The position numbers were made by a program, and so were the translations under genes. This document shows, piece after piece, positions 33,541 to 45,854 of a stretch of DNA of 64,000 nt. How positions within the stretch are numbered: position 1 is the stretch's first letter; every line of letters starts with the position of its first letter. The stretch is from Liolophura sinensis (taxonomy: Eukaryota; Mollusca; Polyplacophora; Chitonida; Chitonidae): NCBI RefSeq assembly GCF_032854445.1, contig NC_088296.1:7478966-7542965 (forward strand). Direction: 5' to 3'. Below the pieces are notes generated by a model, which was not told where the DNA came from, did not search any database, and worked only from the letters and a program-made list of their open reading frames with translations.

Positions 33541-34041
33541 AGTCTGTCTAATTCCATTCACTATAATTCCACCATACTATAACCATAAATTTATGAATAA
33601 CAGAAATATTAACAATGTCCACCAGAATAATGATTCCAAACATATTCCCTACATCCCCAAATGAAGTGAGAAACATGAAAACTACAGATTTCCTCGACAT
33701 ACATGTCCTGGCTTCATTTTTTTTTTTTTTTTTTCTTTTCAACTAAGGCGATACTCACATTATTTTGTGCAAGCCGACACACACAAAAAAAAATCCAAAA
33801 ATGTAATACAATTAAACGAAACTGAAAAACCATCTGTTTGATTTGGCGCAATCCTAATGTTTTAGATGTATATACGACTGTCCTGTTTTTTTTTAAACGC
33901 TTTTCAATCACACGAATGTGTCTTTACTAGGAACAACAGCTGGGACCATCCACAAATCCCACAAACTAGAGGATTTTTCTGCCTTACTTTTATAACCTTC
34001 TTTCACATTAAAAAAACCCATTCATTCTGCCCGTAAAACAG

Positions 34042-34280
34042 ACATCTAACGTGGTGTGGCCTAAACTCTCAAATTCCTAAATCTACCCCTGACAGTGTCA
34101 CATCCTGGCCATACAAACATCTAATGTGGTGTGGCCTAAACTCTCAAATTCCTGAATCTAACCCTGGCAGTGTCACATCCTCACCATACAAACATCTAAC
34201 GTGGTGTGGCCTAAACTCTCAGATTCCTGAATCTAACCCTGGCAATGTCACATCCTGGCAATGTCACATCCTGGCCATAC
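34042..34280. repeat. 75-bp tandem repeat, three copies
   Basis: Units begin at 34042, 34117 and 34192 (ACATCTAACGTGGTGTGGCC). The last has an extra internal copy of CAATGTCACATCCTGGC. Confidence 0.85.
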
Positions 34281-34289
34281 AAAACGATC

Positions 34290-36055
34290 TGGAAGCTTGG
34301 GACTTAATTAACCATAGTAGGTGATAACTACAATTACCCCTAATCTTTGTGCAACAGATGCTCTGAGATTTACAGTCAGTGCCCTGGGGTAAAGCCTCAA
34401 AAAGTCCCCAGAAGTGGGTAGAAATAGGGTATGCATTTTCACTCATCCACACAAATGTTTAGCCCTAGAAGCTGGTGTAACCATACTCTTACTCTGGATG
34501 CAGCAAATGCTTTCTCTCTGACCCCCTCCCCCCAAACACCCCCCCCCCACCCCCTGGCATTTTGATTCCTTTCATCCCTGGGTGTAAAATCCCATTTGAG
34601 CTTTCACACCCACTCCTATAGGAAGTCCTTTAAACTTTCACAAAAGGATTCCCCCAGGCTTGAATTTCTAAAGTACCCTTTTTCAGGGGGAGAAAATGGC
34701 TTCCTAAATAGGTTCAACATTTTACTATGGGGTGCAAGAAATACTGTAATTGACCAAAAGATTTAACTGTTTAAAAAGCATTTCAGAGGTACACAAAGCT
34801 CATCACACATTACTTTAGGTAATGAAACATACATTTCGCTTGTGGGATATATTCCTCAATTCCAAACAAAACTCAAAACACCTGCAGTTCTTTAAGATGA
34901 ACAGAATTCTTAGAATCTGTTTAAATAAATAACTCAGCGATGGATGAAGTCAAAGGTCAAGGCCATAGCACTGTTGATAAGTTGATTCATGGTAAGCAGG
35001 AGGTGTCGTTATTTTATGTGAGGAAGTCAGGGTTTCAGAGGTTAAAATTACTTTGCGATTTATATTAAACAATTGAATGGGCTGAAATGTAAATACAGGT
35101 CAACCAGCTTGCAAACTTAGAAATATGTCCTCATTTTTAATTACCCATTTTATTTTTATGTTTAAAATAATTATGGAATCAAAATTCGTTAAGTTTTGGA
35201 ATTCAAGGAATATCATGTCCATTTATGAACAGTTTTTCAAGTAAGAAACACATACACAAAAATATCGTGCAATGTACAAAAATAAATGCACATTTGCAAA
35301 CATCCCGTGTACTTGGAATTTCATGCTGTCTTACACAAAGGACCTATATTACAAGTGGCCATGTTATGGCGGGAAAAATTTCGACAACAGACAGACTGAA
35401 CTGCTGACATAGAGACCAGCTCAGTCACAGTTAAAAAAGAAAGGAATAAAAAAAAGCCATGAGAAAGCAAAGATTCAGTCATTCATCAACAGATTAAAAG
35501 TTTCCACACCTCATTTCTCAACTTCACACAGTGAACAAACTAAATCTTTCTTCAAAAAGGGGTAAATTTCTCTTAATTGTGCCTGGATGAGCTGAATAGC
35601 CTTCATGCAATTGTGTATGGGTTTATTCACTCAGTTCAAGGGATCTTTAGAAACCTGGGAATTAAGAGGTAGGAATCCGTTTTTTTGTGGACGAGTGGGA
35701 AGAGTTGAAGTCATCTGGGATTTTCCATATAAATGAGCAAACAACTGCGGTGAAAATTTCCCCCCATTCAACCGAAATGATTAATTGAATAAATAAGAAT
35801 GTGATGTAGGTTTTCTTGAAAAGAAAAACATTTCAAACCGTTGTGTAACGTCTGCCTCTATCACAATCACTGTACCCTTTTTACAGTTGTGTAACGTCTG
35901 CCTCTATCACAATCACAGCACTGTTAGTAAATGGGATTCTTTACACATGTACATGTACCCTTTATACTGGGCTGAACATGAAAGAGAGTGACAGTGAAAT
36001 ATCCGAGGCTTGTTAAAAAATGCTTTGTAAACAAGGTTTAGAGGAGAAGTCAATT
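34290..36055. other. Intron sequence with few features
   Basis: It holds a C-rich run at 34520-34555 and a 46-bp-spaced direct repeat (GTTGTGTAACGTCTGCCTCT at 35840 and 35886). No gene or SINE was seen. Confidence 0.35.
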
Positions 36056-36059
36056 ACAC

Positions 36060-36202
36060 GTATTTATTTGATTGAGGGCGCTGACAGCCCTTCTCGCACA
36101 CCAGCATTTTATAAGCAGGATTTGGACTCACAGCGACTGCATTGGTGAGAGGCTCTTGAGTCATTGCACCGCACTGGCACAATAGCCACTCTGCCATGCC
36201 CC
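36060..36202 (-). mobile_element. Rearranged MetaSINE remnant
   Basis: An ATTTATTTGATTG tail is followed almost directly by the head half (TGGACTCACAGCGACTGCATTGGTGA, GCCACTCTGCCATG). The body is deleted. A C-rich run follows (36201-36245). Confidence 0.5.
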
Positions 36203-37299
36203 CCCCCCAGCCCCCCTACACCCCATCATCCACCCCCCCACCCCCATCTGCTACATGTACTATCATAATGATATCTTTGAATGTTTATTAATGTTGTTGG
36301 CCCAGAGAGCGGTTTCTCGGAGGGGTTGTAATGTTACGCCGGTCGCAAACACCAAGGCGGCATATGCCGTCAGTATGCGACATCACTGTGATTAGGCCGG
36401 CGTACCATTAAGACCCCTTTGAGAAACAGCCCCTAGATGCTCATAACACACGTCATGATAATCATATTTCTAATTCTTAATTTTAAAAGCAATGCAGTTC
36501 TTGAAACACAAAAAAAAATTATGACTACATACAAATTGGGCCATAACAATATCATTTACAATACGCTTATGCTCTGGAGGATAAAAATGTTGAACAAATT
36601 TAAGTGAAGCTGTTCTATAGATAGAGTAACTGAAGGGTAGACAGACACTGACATCAAGTCATGCTATGACTTGTTAAACAGGTGTGTAAAAATAGTACAT
36701 CAAAAGTAAAAATTAAGACAAAGTTCATTTTCTACCTGGACGTGAAATGACGATTCAACCCAAGCAATAAATGTACAAGAAACCTTGTATATGCAAAACC
36801 TTTTAAACAAAGTTGTTAGTTTCAGTCATTCATTATTGATACAATGATGCAATACAACCTTGCTTTTTTTCCCCACTTACATCTATATCTTCTTCACTTT
36901 TTCCCCCTTCTGTTTTCATCTTATCTCTCGAATTCAGCTTTTTTTCTGACAAGTTCATAATTGTTTTACGCGTTTTTCCCCCCAAATGGCCTTTCTAAAT
37001 CATGTTTAACAAGATTTTGACGCGGCACTGATGGAAACTTGTTTCCCTCAAACCAGGCCCTAAGCCATTTTCTTTTTGCTGAATCTATTTGTAGTCTTTA
37101 CAATTGCGGCCACTGAGCCTCTTTTAACATACACTGGCTGTAATTCACGTAAAATTTTTTCTCATTTTGTCTGATTCTGACATTTCTACTCACTGTAGGA
37201 AGGAGCTTTATGGCCTCTTTGCAAGGTAGGGCGAACTACAGGAAAATGCGCAAGTTTCAGCACATTAAGTTTTTTTTTCGGAATTTTTTGGGGTTATTA

Positions 37300-37553
37300 C
37301 TCTCAAAAAATTTATGTGTTAAATATAACAGAAAATTGGTTGTCTTAGTGATGTAAAAATGTATTCTGTTATCATAACACAATACTGTGTCATATTCAAC
37401 ATCATATTTAGTTAATTTAATAGAACTGCTATGTTGAATTAATAGAATATGTGCATTGTATTTAACAGAATAATTTACTGCAAGAATAGAATACATTCTA
37501 GCATCACTTCGACAACAGAATTTCTGCTAAAATTAACAGAAAACTTTTTTTAG
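37300..37553. mobile_element. Foldback MITE, copy C (TA-flanked)
   Basis: CTCTCAAAAAATTTATGTG at the left and ACTTTTTTTAGTG at the right are inverted ends next to TA. The internal blocks ATTCTGTTATCATAACAC and TAGAATACATTCTAGCATCA are shared inverted within the element and with the other copies. Confidence 0.65.
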
Positions 37554-37619
37554 TGTACGGATCTGCAATTGCTTTGTACAGTAGTTATCTGGGAAAATAT
37601 TTTCATTGTTCTTCAGGGT

Positions 37620-37768
37620 TTAATTTATTTATTTCATTGGTGTTTTACTCAACGTATATTTCACTTATACAATGGCAGCCAGCGTTATGGTGGGAGGAAA
37701 CTGGACCCTGGGAAACCCTCAACCATCCGTAGGATGCTGGAAGATCTTCCCAAGAACAGCCACAGAAA
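37620..37768 (-). mobile_element. MetaSINE-like SINE, head missing
   Basis: TTTATTTATTTCATTGGTG tail, CAGCGTTATGGTGGGAGGAA, and truncation after CTTCCCAAGAACAGCCACAG. It lies about 65 bp from MITE copy C. Confidence 0.65.
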
Positions 37769-38567
37769 AAGTTTTCAGGGTATAAAGTCTAAGTTGCAAA
37801 CCTCCATGTGGAGATTAATCAATACTTTAGTTTATTCATGTGTTCACTTAGATAGATACATGCACATGCAGATCATTTGGTTTATTTCAGATGCACATAT
37901 GGTCCATAGCAAAATTTATTGCAAAACAAATTTTAATTCAATAACTTGGAATTCTTTCAACAAAGTGTAAGTACTTTCAAGGATATTAAAATCACAGAGA
38001 TGGCTGCCCCAAAAAATCAAGCAAAATACAAAGTTGCCATGTGTCAGCGGGAGCTGGATTTGAACTTTCAACCTCATGAATCAAGGGTTTGAATAGCGAA
38101 CTTCATCTTAAAATTGAATGAACAGACTGATTCAGTATACATGTACGAGTCAACCTACTACATTTATCATCTTACTGAAGGCCATTAGGTTTTCAAAAAC
38201 TGAATTTATTTAAGATCTATCTTACTGACCCAGTGAAAACTATGATAGTGTTTTCCTTATCTTAGCTGGTAAGTGTAACATCAACTCCAAAACAGAACAG
38301 CCCAAGGTCAAAGTCACATTTATAACACAACAAGGCTCTGATTGTTTGCCTAGTCTCTGTGCATGACACAACTCTGTTTTTTTCCCCATCAATTTCTCTG
38401 ACACCTCTAAAATAAATGAGCCAGTGTGTCAACACGCTGCCAAAGGAGAATGCTTCAGTTTTCCGAGAGGGTATAAAAGTAAATTCAATTTGTTTACGGA
38501 GCAAATCTTGTAGCCCTAGGATTTGAACTGAATGTGATCTGCCCGGACAACTTATACAAACATGACT

Positions 38568-38625
38568 GCAAAACAGTTTTATTATTTCATATATGTTCAT
38601 GTAGATTTGTATACAAGCTTTAATT
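38568..38625. repeat. 58-bp segment duplicated at 39616 (copy 1)
   Basis: Identical over 58 bp to 39616-39673 (GCAAAACAGTTTTATTATTT to CAAGCTTTAATT). It abuts the truncated start of the plus-strand SINE at 38630. Confidence 0.85.
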
Positions 38626-38629
38626 TACG

Positions 38630-38790
38630 TGGCCTCTTCGGCCGTATGTGGGAAGGTGTGTCAGCAACCTGCAGATCGTCGGGAGTCTCCCCGGACTGTG
38701 CCCGGTATTCTCCCACCATAATGCTGGCCGTCGCATATAAGTGAAATATTCTTGAGTACGGCGTAGAACACCAATGAAATAAATAATTAA
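38630..38790 (+). mobile_element. MetaSINE-like SINE, head missing (plus strand)
   Basis: It begins at GGCCTCTTCGGCCGTATGTG and runs through CCACCATAATGCTGGCCGTC and ATATTCTTGAGTACGGCGTA to an AAATAAATAAT tail. Confidence 0.75.
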
Positions 38791-39469
38791 TGTGGATGTC
38801 AAAATAATGGAAATTTCATGAATTTCCTAGTTTGGCTGCACTCCCTAGTTTTGTTAAAAGATAAGGAATTTAAACAAATCTCTCACAAGGAAATGATTTT
38901 TGTGTGCACAAAATCTTTTCGCAAATTATGTGCCAGTTAATATGAATCATAAATGTCACGGACTGCCATTGGTCACCTCCAAACTGAGCCAACCAGTGAT
39001 ATAATTTCTATAATCATATCAGCTTCCCACTGGCTGAAAATCTCTTGCCCTTGACCAATGAGGTTGCAGGTTGCAGGTTCAAGTCTGGCTAATGCTGTAG
39101 CATTACATCACAAATGCTATCCCGCATATAGCAACCAAGGTCTTTTTGCCTGCTCACTTCGTTTATACTTATAAATGTCATAGAGTACATAAGTAAAATT
39201 GAAAACATTAAGTGTACAACTGTTTGACTGGCATTCAGTGCCATGCTCACACCTGTCCCTGTAGCCACCTACTTTGGATACTCTGATCAATAAACCCTGG
39301 GATTACGATAGACGTCTATTTAATCCCAGATTAAACCAATAGTATTTGGTATTCAACTCAAGTACCTATTCTTGAGCTCGGATCCCATCAACTACAAATT
39401 CTCAAAGTAAATGCGGAACTCCCTACAATTACATACATTCGAAGTACGTCAGGCACTGCTTTATGGTTT

Positions 39470-39795
39470 ATTTTTTTTGTTTATTTGACTGGTGTTTTAC
39501 GCCATACTGAAGAAAATTTCACTTCTACGCCAGCAGCCAGCATTATGGTAGGAGGAAATCTGGCGAGAGCTTTAGTGTAACTCAAGACCGTCCACTGGTT
39601 GCTGGCAGACTTGCCGCAAAACAGTTTTATTATTTCATATATGTTCATGTAGATTTGTATACAAGCTTTAATTAATGTGACTTGGATGTATGGCCGCAGA
39701 GGACGCCAGCTTGAGCTGGACAGTCACCGCATTGGTGGGCGGCTCACGAGCCATTGTGCTGAGATGATGTGCTAACCCTCTCATTCACAGCCTGA
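39470..39795 (-). mobile_element. MetaSINE-like SINE interrupted by the 58-bp segment
   Basis: The tail and body (39470-39613) and head half (39685-39795, AGCTTGAGCTGGACAGTCAC) are split by 39616-39673. The break is at the CTTCCCAC / GTACGGCC point of the body. Confidence 0.7.
39616..39673. repeat. 58-bp segment duplicated at 38568 (copy 2)
   Basis: Identical to 38568-38625 and located inside a SINE. Both copies touch nearly the same position of the SINE consensus. Confidence 0.85.
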
Positions 39796-39847
39796 TGCCT
39801 GACAATGTCCTCGTCTGACAGGCTCCTTATTTGCCGTCTTGAACTGA

Positions 39848-40121
39848 TTTATTTTATTTATTTATTTGATTGGTGTTTTATGCCATATTCAAGAATATTT
39901 CACTTATACGACGGCAGCCAGCATTATGGTGGGTGGAAACCGGGCACAGCCCGGAGGAAACCCACAACCATCCACAGGTTGCTGGCAGACATTTCCACAT
40001 ACGGCCAGAGAGGAAGCCAGCATGAGCTGGACTTGAACTCACAGCAAATGCATTGGAGGGAGACTCCTGGGTCATTCGGCTGCGCTAGTGCGCTAACCAA
40101 CTGAGCCACAGAGGCCCTCCA
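39848..40121 (-). mobile_element. MetaSINE-like SINE, full length with target duplication
   Basis: Complete head, body and ATTTATTT tail. TCTTGAACTGA (39837) and TCTTGAATTGA (40122) flank it as an 11-bp target duplication with one mismatch, which supports retroposition. Confidence 0.88.
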
Positions 40122-40509
40122 TCTTGAATTGAAGAATTTTCTCTAATATTATTATGGTGGCGAGTTATGTGGGGGCGGAGGAAACGGAAGTGAAAGACCT
40201 ATTTTAAAGGGTAGACATATGTTTTAAATACATGTTATAAAACAGGAAAAAATACATTTTTTGCCATGACTGACGCTGGATGACTGAAGTATCTGACCAT
40301 CCTTTAGCCTGCATCCACACCATATGACCCTCATCCACACATTCCCTCAGCTATATTCGTATACATACTGAATTGCCCCCTGAAATTTTCCCCCTGTCTT
40401 CAAAAAACTCCACACTTGTGTAGGCAAATGAAGGTATGCTAAGATAGTATGTACCAGTACCATCCAAAACACCTGTCCATTAAAGACACATTTAACCGCC
40501 AGAACCCTA

Positions 40510-40940
40510 AACCATAAATTTCGTCCACAACTAACTTGCCCATTTTTTCTGATTCTGAGAGTTCTATTAATTTTATAGCATATGTTTTGAGGTTTGTTTA
40601 GAACATGAGGTGATATTCTACTGGAAAATTCTAAATTTCAGCACTACAAATAATAATCTGTGTTATTCATTTACCTCTAAAAATGACTCTTTAGTGGGTG
40701 AAATTTTAAGTCCTGTATTGTCATTCTTCTACCTCTTCGCATGTTTGCAAGGTGTTTATTCAGGTGTATTCTGAAAGCATTATTCTGTGTTGTTTGATAA
40801 AATTATACTTTTTTGAGAAACCCTGAAACTGGCCAATGCAGCCAACATAGTTTTGTCTCTAAAATCAAATAAAAAATGTGCATAAATTGCACTGAAATTT
40901 GGTGTCTTATGTGCGTAAAAGGTTGAGGAATTAGGGTGCA
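40510..40940 (+). repeat. Longest copy of a dispersed repeat (about 430 bp)
   Basis: The first half matches 27025-27200 and 55230-55430. The second half (about 40725-40940) matches 20608, 22105 and 58625. So the two shorter repeats are probably parts of one element. Confidence 0.55.
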
Positions 40941-41885
40941 GTCCTTGTACTTTGGATTGGGCTGGTCTGTGTACATGAATGAGTATAACAGCCAGGTTGA
41001 ATGATGGTGTGTCGGATCTAGATGAGCACCTGAAAGCCCTGTTGGCATTGCTTGTGTTTACGCTAAAGCCAGATTTGTAGCTTCAAGCCAGGTTCCACGT
41101 CAAGTATCGCATGACCCAAAGAGAGGAAAGAACTACAAATATTCGTCTGAAACGTTTCATTCAGACAAAATATCAACTAGCTACTCCAGAAGGATCCTAC
41201 TCCCACGCAATCACTACCACAAATCGGAAGCCACATGTTTTTCCAGTTATCACAGAAACAGACAAAAAAAAAAGAACAAAAAAAAAAAAATTAATGAAAA
41301 GGGTAGGAGGATAGCACCTTGGTGAACACATAGGAGAGAAGTGTAAAACAGGGAAATAATGGTCTCCTGTACATGATGTAAAGGTCAGGGAAGTAGACTT
41401 GGTGGTATGGTTATACCATACACACAATGGCAAAAATCTCAGCTCAATGATGGACGGCAGCCCTCGTGTTTTTGTGCTCTTACACCTGTACCTTGATCCT
41501 TCCAATTTTTCCCACGCATATTAACTGTGTTTAAAGCAGAATCTTTTGTTTCTTTCTCAGCTTTTTGGATAAGTAAAGATTTGAGTACGTTGTTCGCTAG
41601 ATGGTCTAGCCAGGTGAGAAACTAGAAACTAAATATTCATGTTACATGTACCAAAAAGAGCAGACCAGGTATTCCAAAATTAGAAGAAACAGGGTATGCA
41701 AAACCTGAGCTCAAAGCAAGCAGTGCTTTTTGAGTTACTACCATGAACTTAATATCTTAATAGTGACTCCGATACACCCAAGGTTACATGTAAGTTTTGA
41801 ATTATGTGCTTTAGAGTAATGAATATGCACATAGCTTGTGCTACATTGGCTATGACAAAACATTATTCCTAATATACTGTTCTCT

Positions 41886-42162
41886 ATTTGTTTATTTGAT
41901 TGATTGACTGGTTGATTGATGTTTTATGCCGTTCTCAGCAATATTTCAATTATACGACGGCAGCCAGCATTATGGTGGAAGGAAACCAGACACATCCTGG
42001 GGGGAAACTCACGACCATCTGCAGCTTGCTGGAAGACCTTCCCACGTACGGCCGGAGAGGAGACCAGAATTTTACTGACTTGGACTCACATGACCGCATG
42101 GGTGGGGGGCTCCTGGGTCATTGTGCCATGCGGGAGTGCTAGCCCTCGGCCATGGAGGCCAC
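41886..42162 (-). mobile_element. MetaSINE-like SINE, near full length
   Basis: The tail has an expanded TTGATTGATTGACTGGTTGA stretch. The body and head (CCTCCATGGCCGAGGGCTAG on the minus strand) are present. A tail-only copy is at 43157. Confidence 0.75.
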
Positions 42163-43156
42163 CCACCCACCCCTGTTATTTACATATATACATGTAAGCA
42201 GAACCTGTGAGTGACAATTCTACCCCTGAAAAGAAGATTAGCTGTTTCGCTCTCTCTACACTTTAAAATGTATCCAAATTAAGCTCTTAGGAATTCACAT
42301 ATTAAAGCGGCGAACAGCAGTAGTTTGGACAGCAATGTTTGAACATCTGCGGGGCAAAACACAACCTCAAAAACTACACTACAAGGGCAGTCATTAAAGT
42401 TCATCATTCTCTGTCAATCTTGCTTGCTCAGTCGTCTAACTGCCTGTTAACGCAAGCTTTAACCTCGCTCACTGACCTTGAAATTTTTTTTGTTGTTTTG
42501 AGGTGAATTCCAAAAAGCTTTCATGTCAAAACAATCATCATTGCTCCCCACTTCTTTGGCTGCCATCAATCACTGGTACAAATCTTATTCATGGCTCCAT
42601 GTTATAAAATAAAACACGCAAGGATGCTGTGAATTTCTGACCTACAGGTCACGCTTCACCACCCAGAAAAGAACGCTCACAGCTTCCCAACCTGTTTTGT
42701 TTTCTTTTCTATAAGATTCACTTTTAAATACGGTCTTTTTTCCTCTTCAAAGTTAAGATGAAGTCTTTGTAAACCTTGTCAACATTGTTAACTAATTATA
42801 AACATTCACATGCACCTGTAAAAAATTAGGGACATTCAATCATGACCTGATGTTTGTTGAAGTTACTGTACCAATCTTAAAGGGACACAGAATTGATTCT
42901 GATTGGCTGATGTGAGAGACAGTCAACTCCAGGCTATGCCTTGCCTAAGCAGAATTTTAGGTATAGTACATTTATTCAAGCATGACCAAGGCTGCAAGAT
43001 TTAACCCAGGAAACCCTATCTCCACTATCAGCCAATCAGCGTCAATTCTGTATTCCTTTTAAAGAGACAAGAGATTTGGGGCAAAAAAAAAAAAAAAAAA
43101 AAAAATCAACAAAAAACAAAAACAGCCCAAATAAGCACCCTTAACCTTGTCTGTAA

Positions 43157-43206
43157 TAATTGATTGACTGGTTGATTGATGTTTTATGCCGTTCTCAGAA
43201 ATATTA
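43157..43206 (-). repeat. Tail fragment of the 41886 SINE
   Basis: TTGATTGACTGGTTGATTGA through TTTTATGCCGTTCTCAG is identical to 41899-41938. The rest of the SINE is absent. Confidence 0.65.
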
Positions 43207-43259
43207 GCCCAAATTTATAAAGCAGGTTCACATTTAGAAGTGTTTTATCACATCATACA

Positions 43260-43445
43260 GTACAGGTACTAGCCCTTACCTGTAAGTCTGCGAGTTCAAT
43301 TCCAGCTTAGGCTATCCCTGATTTGGCAGCAGAGCTATGTTATGACAGGCTGTTTTGCTCAGTACCTGCTGAAATGTGTGCAAATTTTGTCCACTTTTCT
43401 CCACCAATATACCTGACCGGCCCTGGACGAAGTAATCAAGGTGCA
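43260..43445 (+). mobile_element. Degenerate tRNA-SINE (second subtype, plus strand)
   Basis: B-box-like GCGAGTTCAATTCCAGCTTA followed by CACTTTTCTCCACCAATATA and CTGACCGGCCCTGG gives head-to-body order without a clear tail. Confidence 0.4.
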
Positions 43446-43784
43446 TTTTGAAATTTGCATTCAAACTTGCCAGTCAGTTTCCATACATTTGAGCAGTTAA
43501 ATCAGGCATTTTTGTCACAGTTTGTTACAGCGTGCCTTCGTAAAATCATTACCTTGATCAGACGTTGCAATCTTACTGAAAAAGTCCCTCAGCTAATTAT
43601 AGGCACTAAATGTCAATAGAAGCAGCTTATCAATATAGAACATCATATGCTTTTTTAAAAAAAAAAAAAAATAATATACATGCAGGTATGTGCATTATTG
43701 CGAAGTACATTTAGCGGTAATCATGGGCTACTTTACTGCGCTGTTTGCTGCCTGAACATGCATTACATGTACATGAGTATAAAC

Positions 43785-43925
43785 GTAAAGCATGCGAACA
43801 CCTTTACATGTCCCACACATGCTTTACATGTACAACAAGCGAACACCTTTACATGTCTCATATATGCATGACATGTACATGTGTACACACGTACAACATG
43901 CGAACACCTTTACACGTCCCTTACA
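43785..43925. repeat. About 60-bp tandem repeat (GCGAACACCTTTACATGTCC), three copies
   Basis: GCATGCGAACACCTTTACA recurs three times, separated by ACATGTACA-rich spacers. Confidence 0.7.
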
Positions 43926-44026
43926 CAGCAGCAATAACAGCAATGACAGAGATTGTTTTTCTCATATGACATTGATTACCACAATATTGTGCTCATGGTT
44001 TTCAAATTTCCAGGCTGTTTCAAGAC

Positions 44027-44205
44027 ATTTTCCAGGTACAAAAGCCACATTTTCCAGGTTTAAAATCCACATTTTCCAGGTTCAAAATCCACATTTTCCA
44101 GGTACAAAATCAACATTTTCTAGGTACAAACATCCACATTTTCCTGGTTACAACATCCACATTTTCCAGGTTACAAAATCAACATTTTGCAAGTACAACG
44201 TTCAC
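44027..44205. repeat. 22-bp tandem repeat (CACATTTTCCAGGT), about eight copies
   Basis: Diverged units of CACATTTTCCAGGTACAAAA. It produces the HFPGTK-repeat frame on the plus strand. Confidence 0.8.
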
Positions 44206-45316
44206 ATTATCGGGGAATTAGCAAATTTAAATATGTTGGAAAACCACTTTCTTCAAGTGAATGTCTGCATACTATTATATGCACTGTAGACCTCGTTAGT
44301 CCTGTGGCCTCATTTTAAAGGCTTTTTCAGGTCAAACTACAAAACCACTGGGCCCGGTTTTCAAACTGGTTTAAGGCTTAATGCCAGATTTAACTTTAAG
44401 CCAAGCCTTCAAGTTTGTACTTAGCCTTAAAGAATATATGTAACATTATACTTAATATGAACTAAAACTGCTGCTGTTATACTCTGATTCTGGCTGCTGA
44501 GTTTGGCTAAAAATTTAAATATAAAATATGAATCAATACCTGTACACTTTCGAACAACTGGGCCCTGATTTTCCAGGTTTTTGGAAATATTTAAAAACTT
44601 TCAGTGTTTTTAAAGTTTTCAAGGCTCCATAAAAAAACTCCTTATAAGAGGTACCCCTCTCCCAGTCCGTTATTTTTTTTTTATTATTTTGATTGGGGGA
44701 TACCCCACACACTGGTTCCTATAATATGCTCTGATGTACAGTATACATATGAAAACTTCTCTACAGTTGATAAATACCTCAAGAAGCTTAACGAAAAAAA
44801 TCACACATACCTGTGTCAGGTGATTAGCGATAAAGAGTGAAATAATTATCATTTTAACTCAGCGACTGTGAATGATACGTGCAAATTCCAAAAGCTACGC
44901 GAAAACATAAAATGTATATATAAATGTTATACATAAGTAACAGATTGATGCCTGCTCAGATTAAATGATAAAGTGAAAGGCAAGCAGAATACCAACATGT
45001 CACCTGAAGTCTTCACGAATTCGTCCACAGATACAGTGCATTTTTTGGCAATAGTACAGGAATATTACACCTTATCGGGATAGGTTGTCATGTAATCTCT
45101 GTGCAGGTCATGTGTGCCCCTACCTGAACAATCCATTTCTCTTTTCAAAATGTAATGAATTTTGTTTTCAAACTGCATCAAAACGTAGGGTAATATAAGT
45201 TTGTGAATGTACACCAATGTGTTAGGGTTGCCGTCAGTCACACAAGGCAGTTTTCAACACTGTTGAAGTTTTGCTTCTTATATATGTAACACACAAGCCT
45301 GGAAATGACCCGAGAG

Positions 45317-45515
45317 CTCCTCACCATTGAGATCGCTCCAGCTCATTCTAGCTTCCTCTCCAGTCAAACTGTGGAAGGTCTGCCACCAGTTTACAGATGA
45401 CTGTGGGTTTCCCCCTTGTCGCTGGTTAGTTTCCTCTCGACACAACTGTTTGCTGCGACTATATCAGGCCAATGACCAATGTGGTTGTGAGTTCAAATCC
45501 AGCACTCAGAGTTTT
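45317..45515 (+). mobile_element. Degenerate SINE fragments (plus strand)
   Basis: CTAGCTTCCTCTCCAGTC, GGAAGGTCTGCCACCAG and TGTGGGTTTCCCCC follow MetaSINE order. A second B box (GTGAGTTCAAATCCAGCAC) lies at about 45487, probably from another copy. Confidence 0.5.
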
Positions 45516-45717
45516 TGCTTTGGTTTTAAGTCAGGAGATTTGTTAAGAACCTGGCCAATATTGGTTGTTTAATCTGTTTTTTCTCTATAAAAATGTACAT
45601 CTGATTGCTCTCATCTACATGCATGTCAACAATTCTTGAGCTTTGCATTCAACACCAATCAAACAAACTAACTAAAGAGAAGTATGCAATTAAGCCATTC
45701 GGGCCCCCTGTACTTAC

Positions 45718-45774
45718 CAGAATTTTCAACCTCTTCCAGAATAAAAGCCAAACACAAAAACCAGATAGCACCAT
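45718..45774 (-). CDS. Exon 2: 57-bp exon for second membrane segment (residues 99-117)
   Basis: This small exon is exactly 19 codons. It is preceded by a TTTCAG acceptor and followed by a GTAAGT donor, and both borders are in phase 0. It encodes MVLSGFCVWLLFWKRLKIL, the hydrophobic second membrane segment followed by a basic W-K-R turn. Joined to the end of exon 1 (YVPAAS) and the start of exon 3 (VVLAIVAC) it gives a continuous TM2 - short cytosolic turn - TM3 hairpin. A W-K-R at this place is what I recall from ENTREP/FAM189 proteins. The exon is isolated between introns of 13.5 and 26.5 kb. An automated gene caller would probably miss it, and skipping it would keep the frame but remove TM2. 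Confidence 0.7.
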
Positions 45775-45854
45775 CTGAAAGAAGAAGACAAAGAGTTTTT
45801 GGTTGTTATTTCATGTTAATGCCATACTACTTTTTTCAGTGCATTTGAAAAACT

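Larger units (their letters stand above)
19195..45717 (-). other. Intron 2 (26.5 kb)
   Basis: The intron lies between the GTAAGT donor at 45717 and the TTTCCAG acceptor at 19195. It is the most repeat-laden part of the window: the compound satellite at 22.3-24.2 kb, minisatellites of 12, 18, 75 and 90 bp, and about 18 MetaSINE copies or fragments. Stretches such as 24170-24860, 34290-36050, 36210-37290 and 42165-43260 show only AT-rich single-copy-looking sequence with homopolymer runs. Confidence 0.7.
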
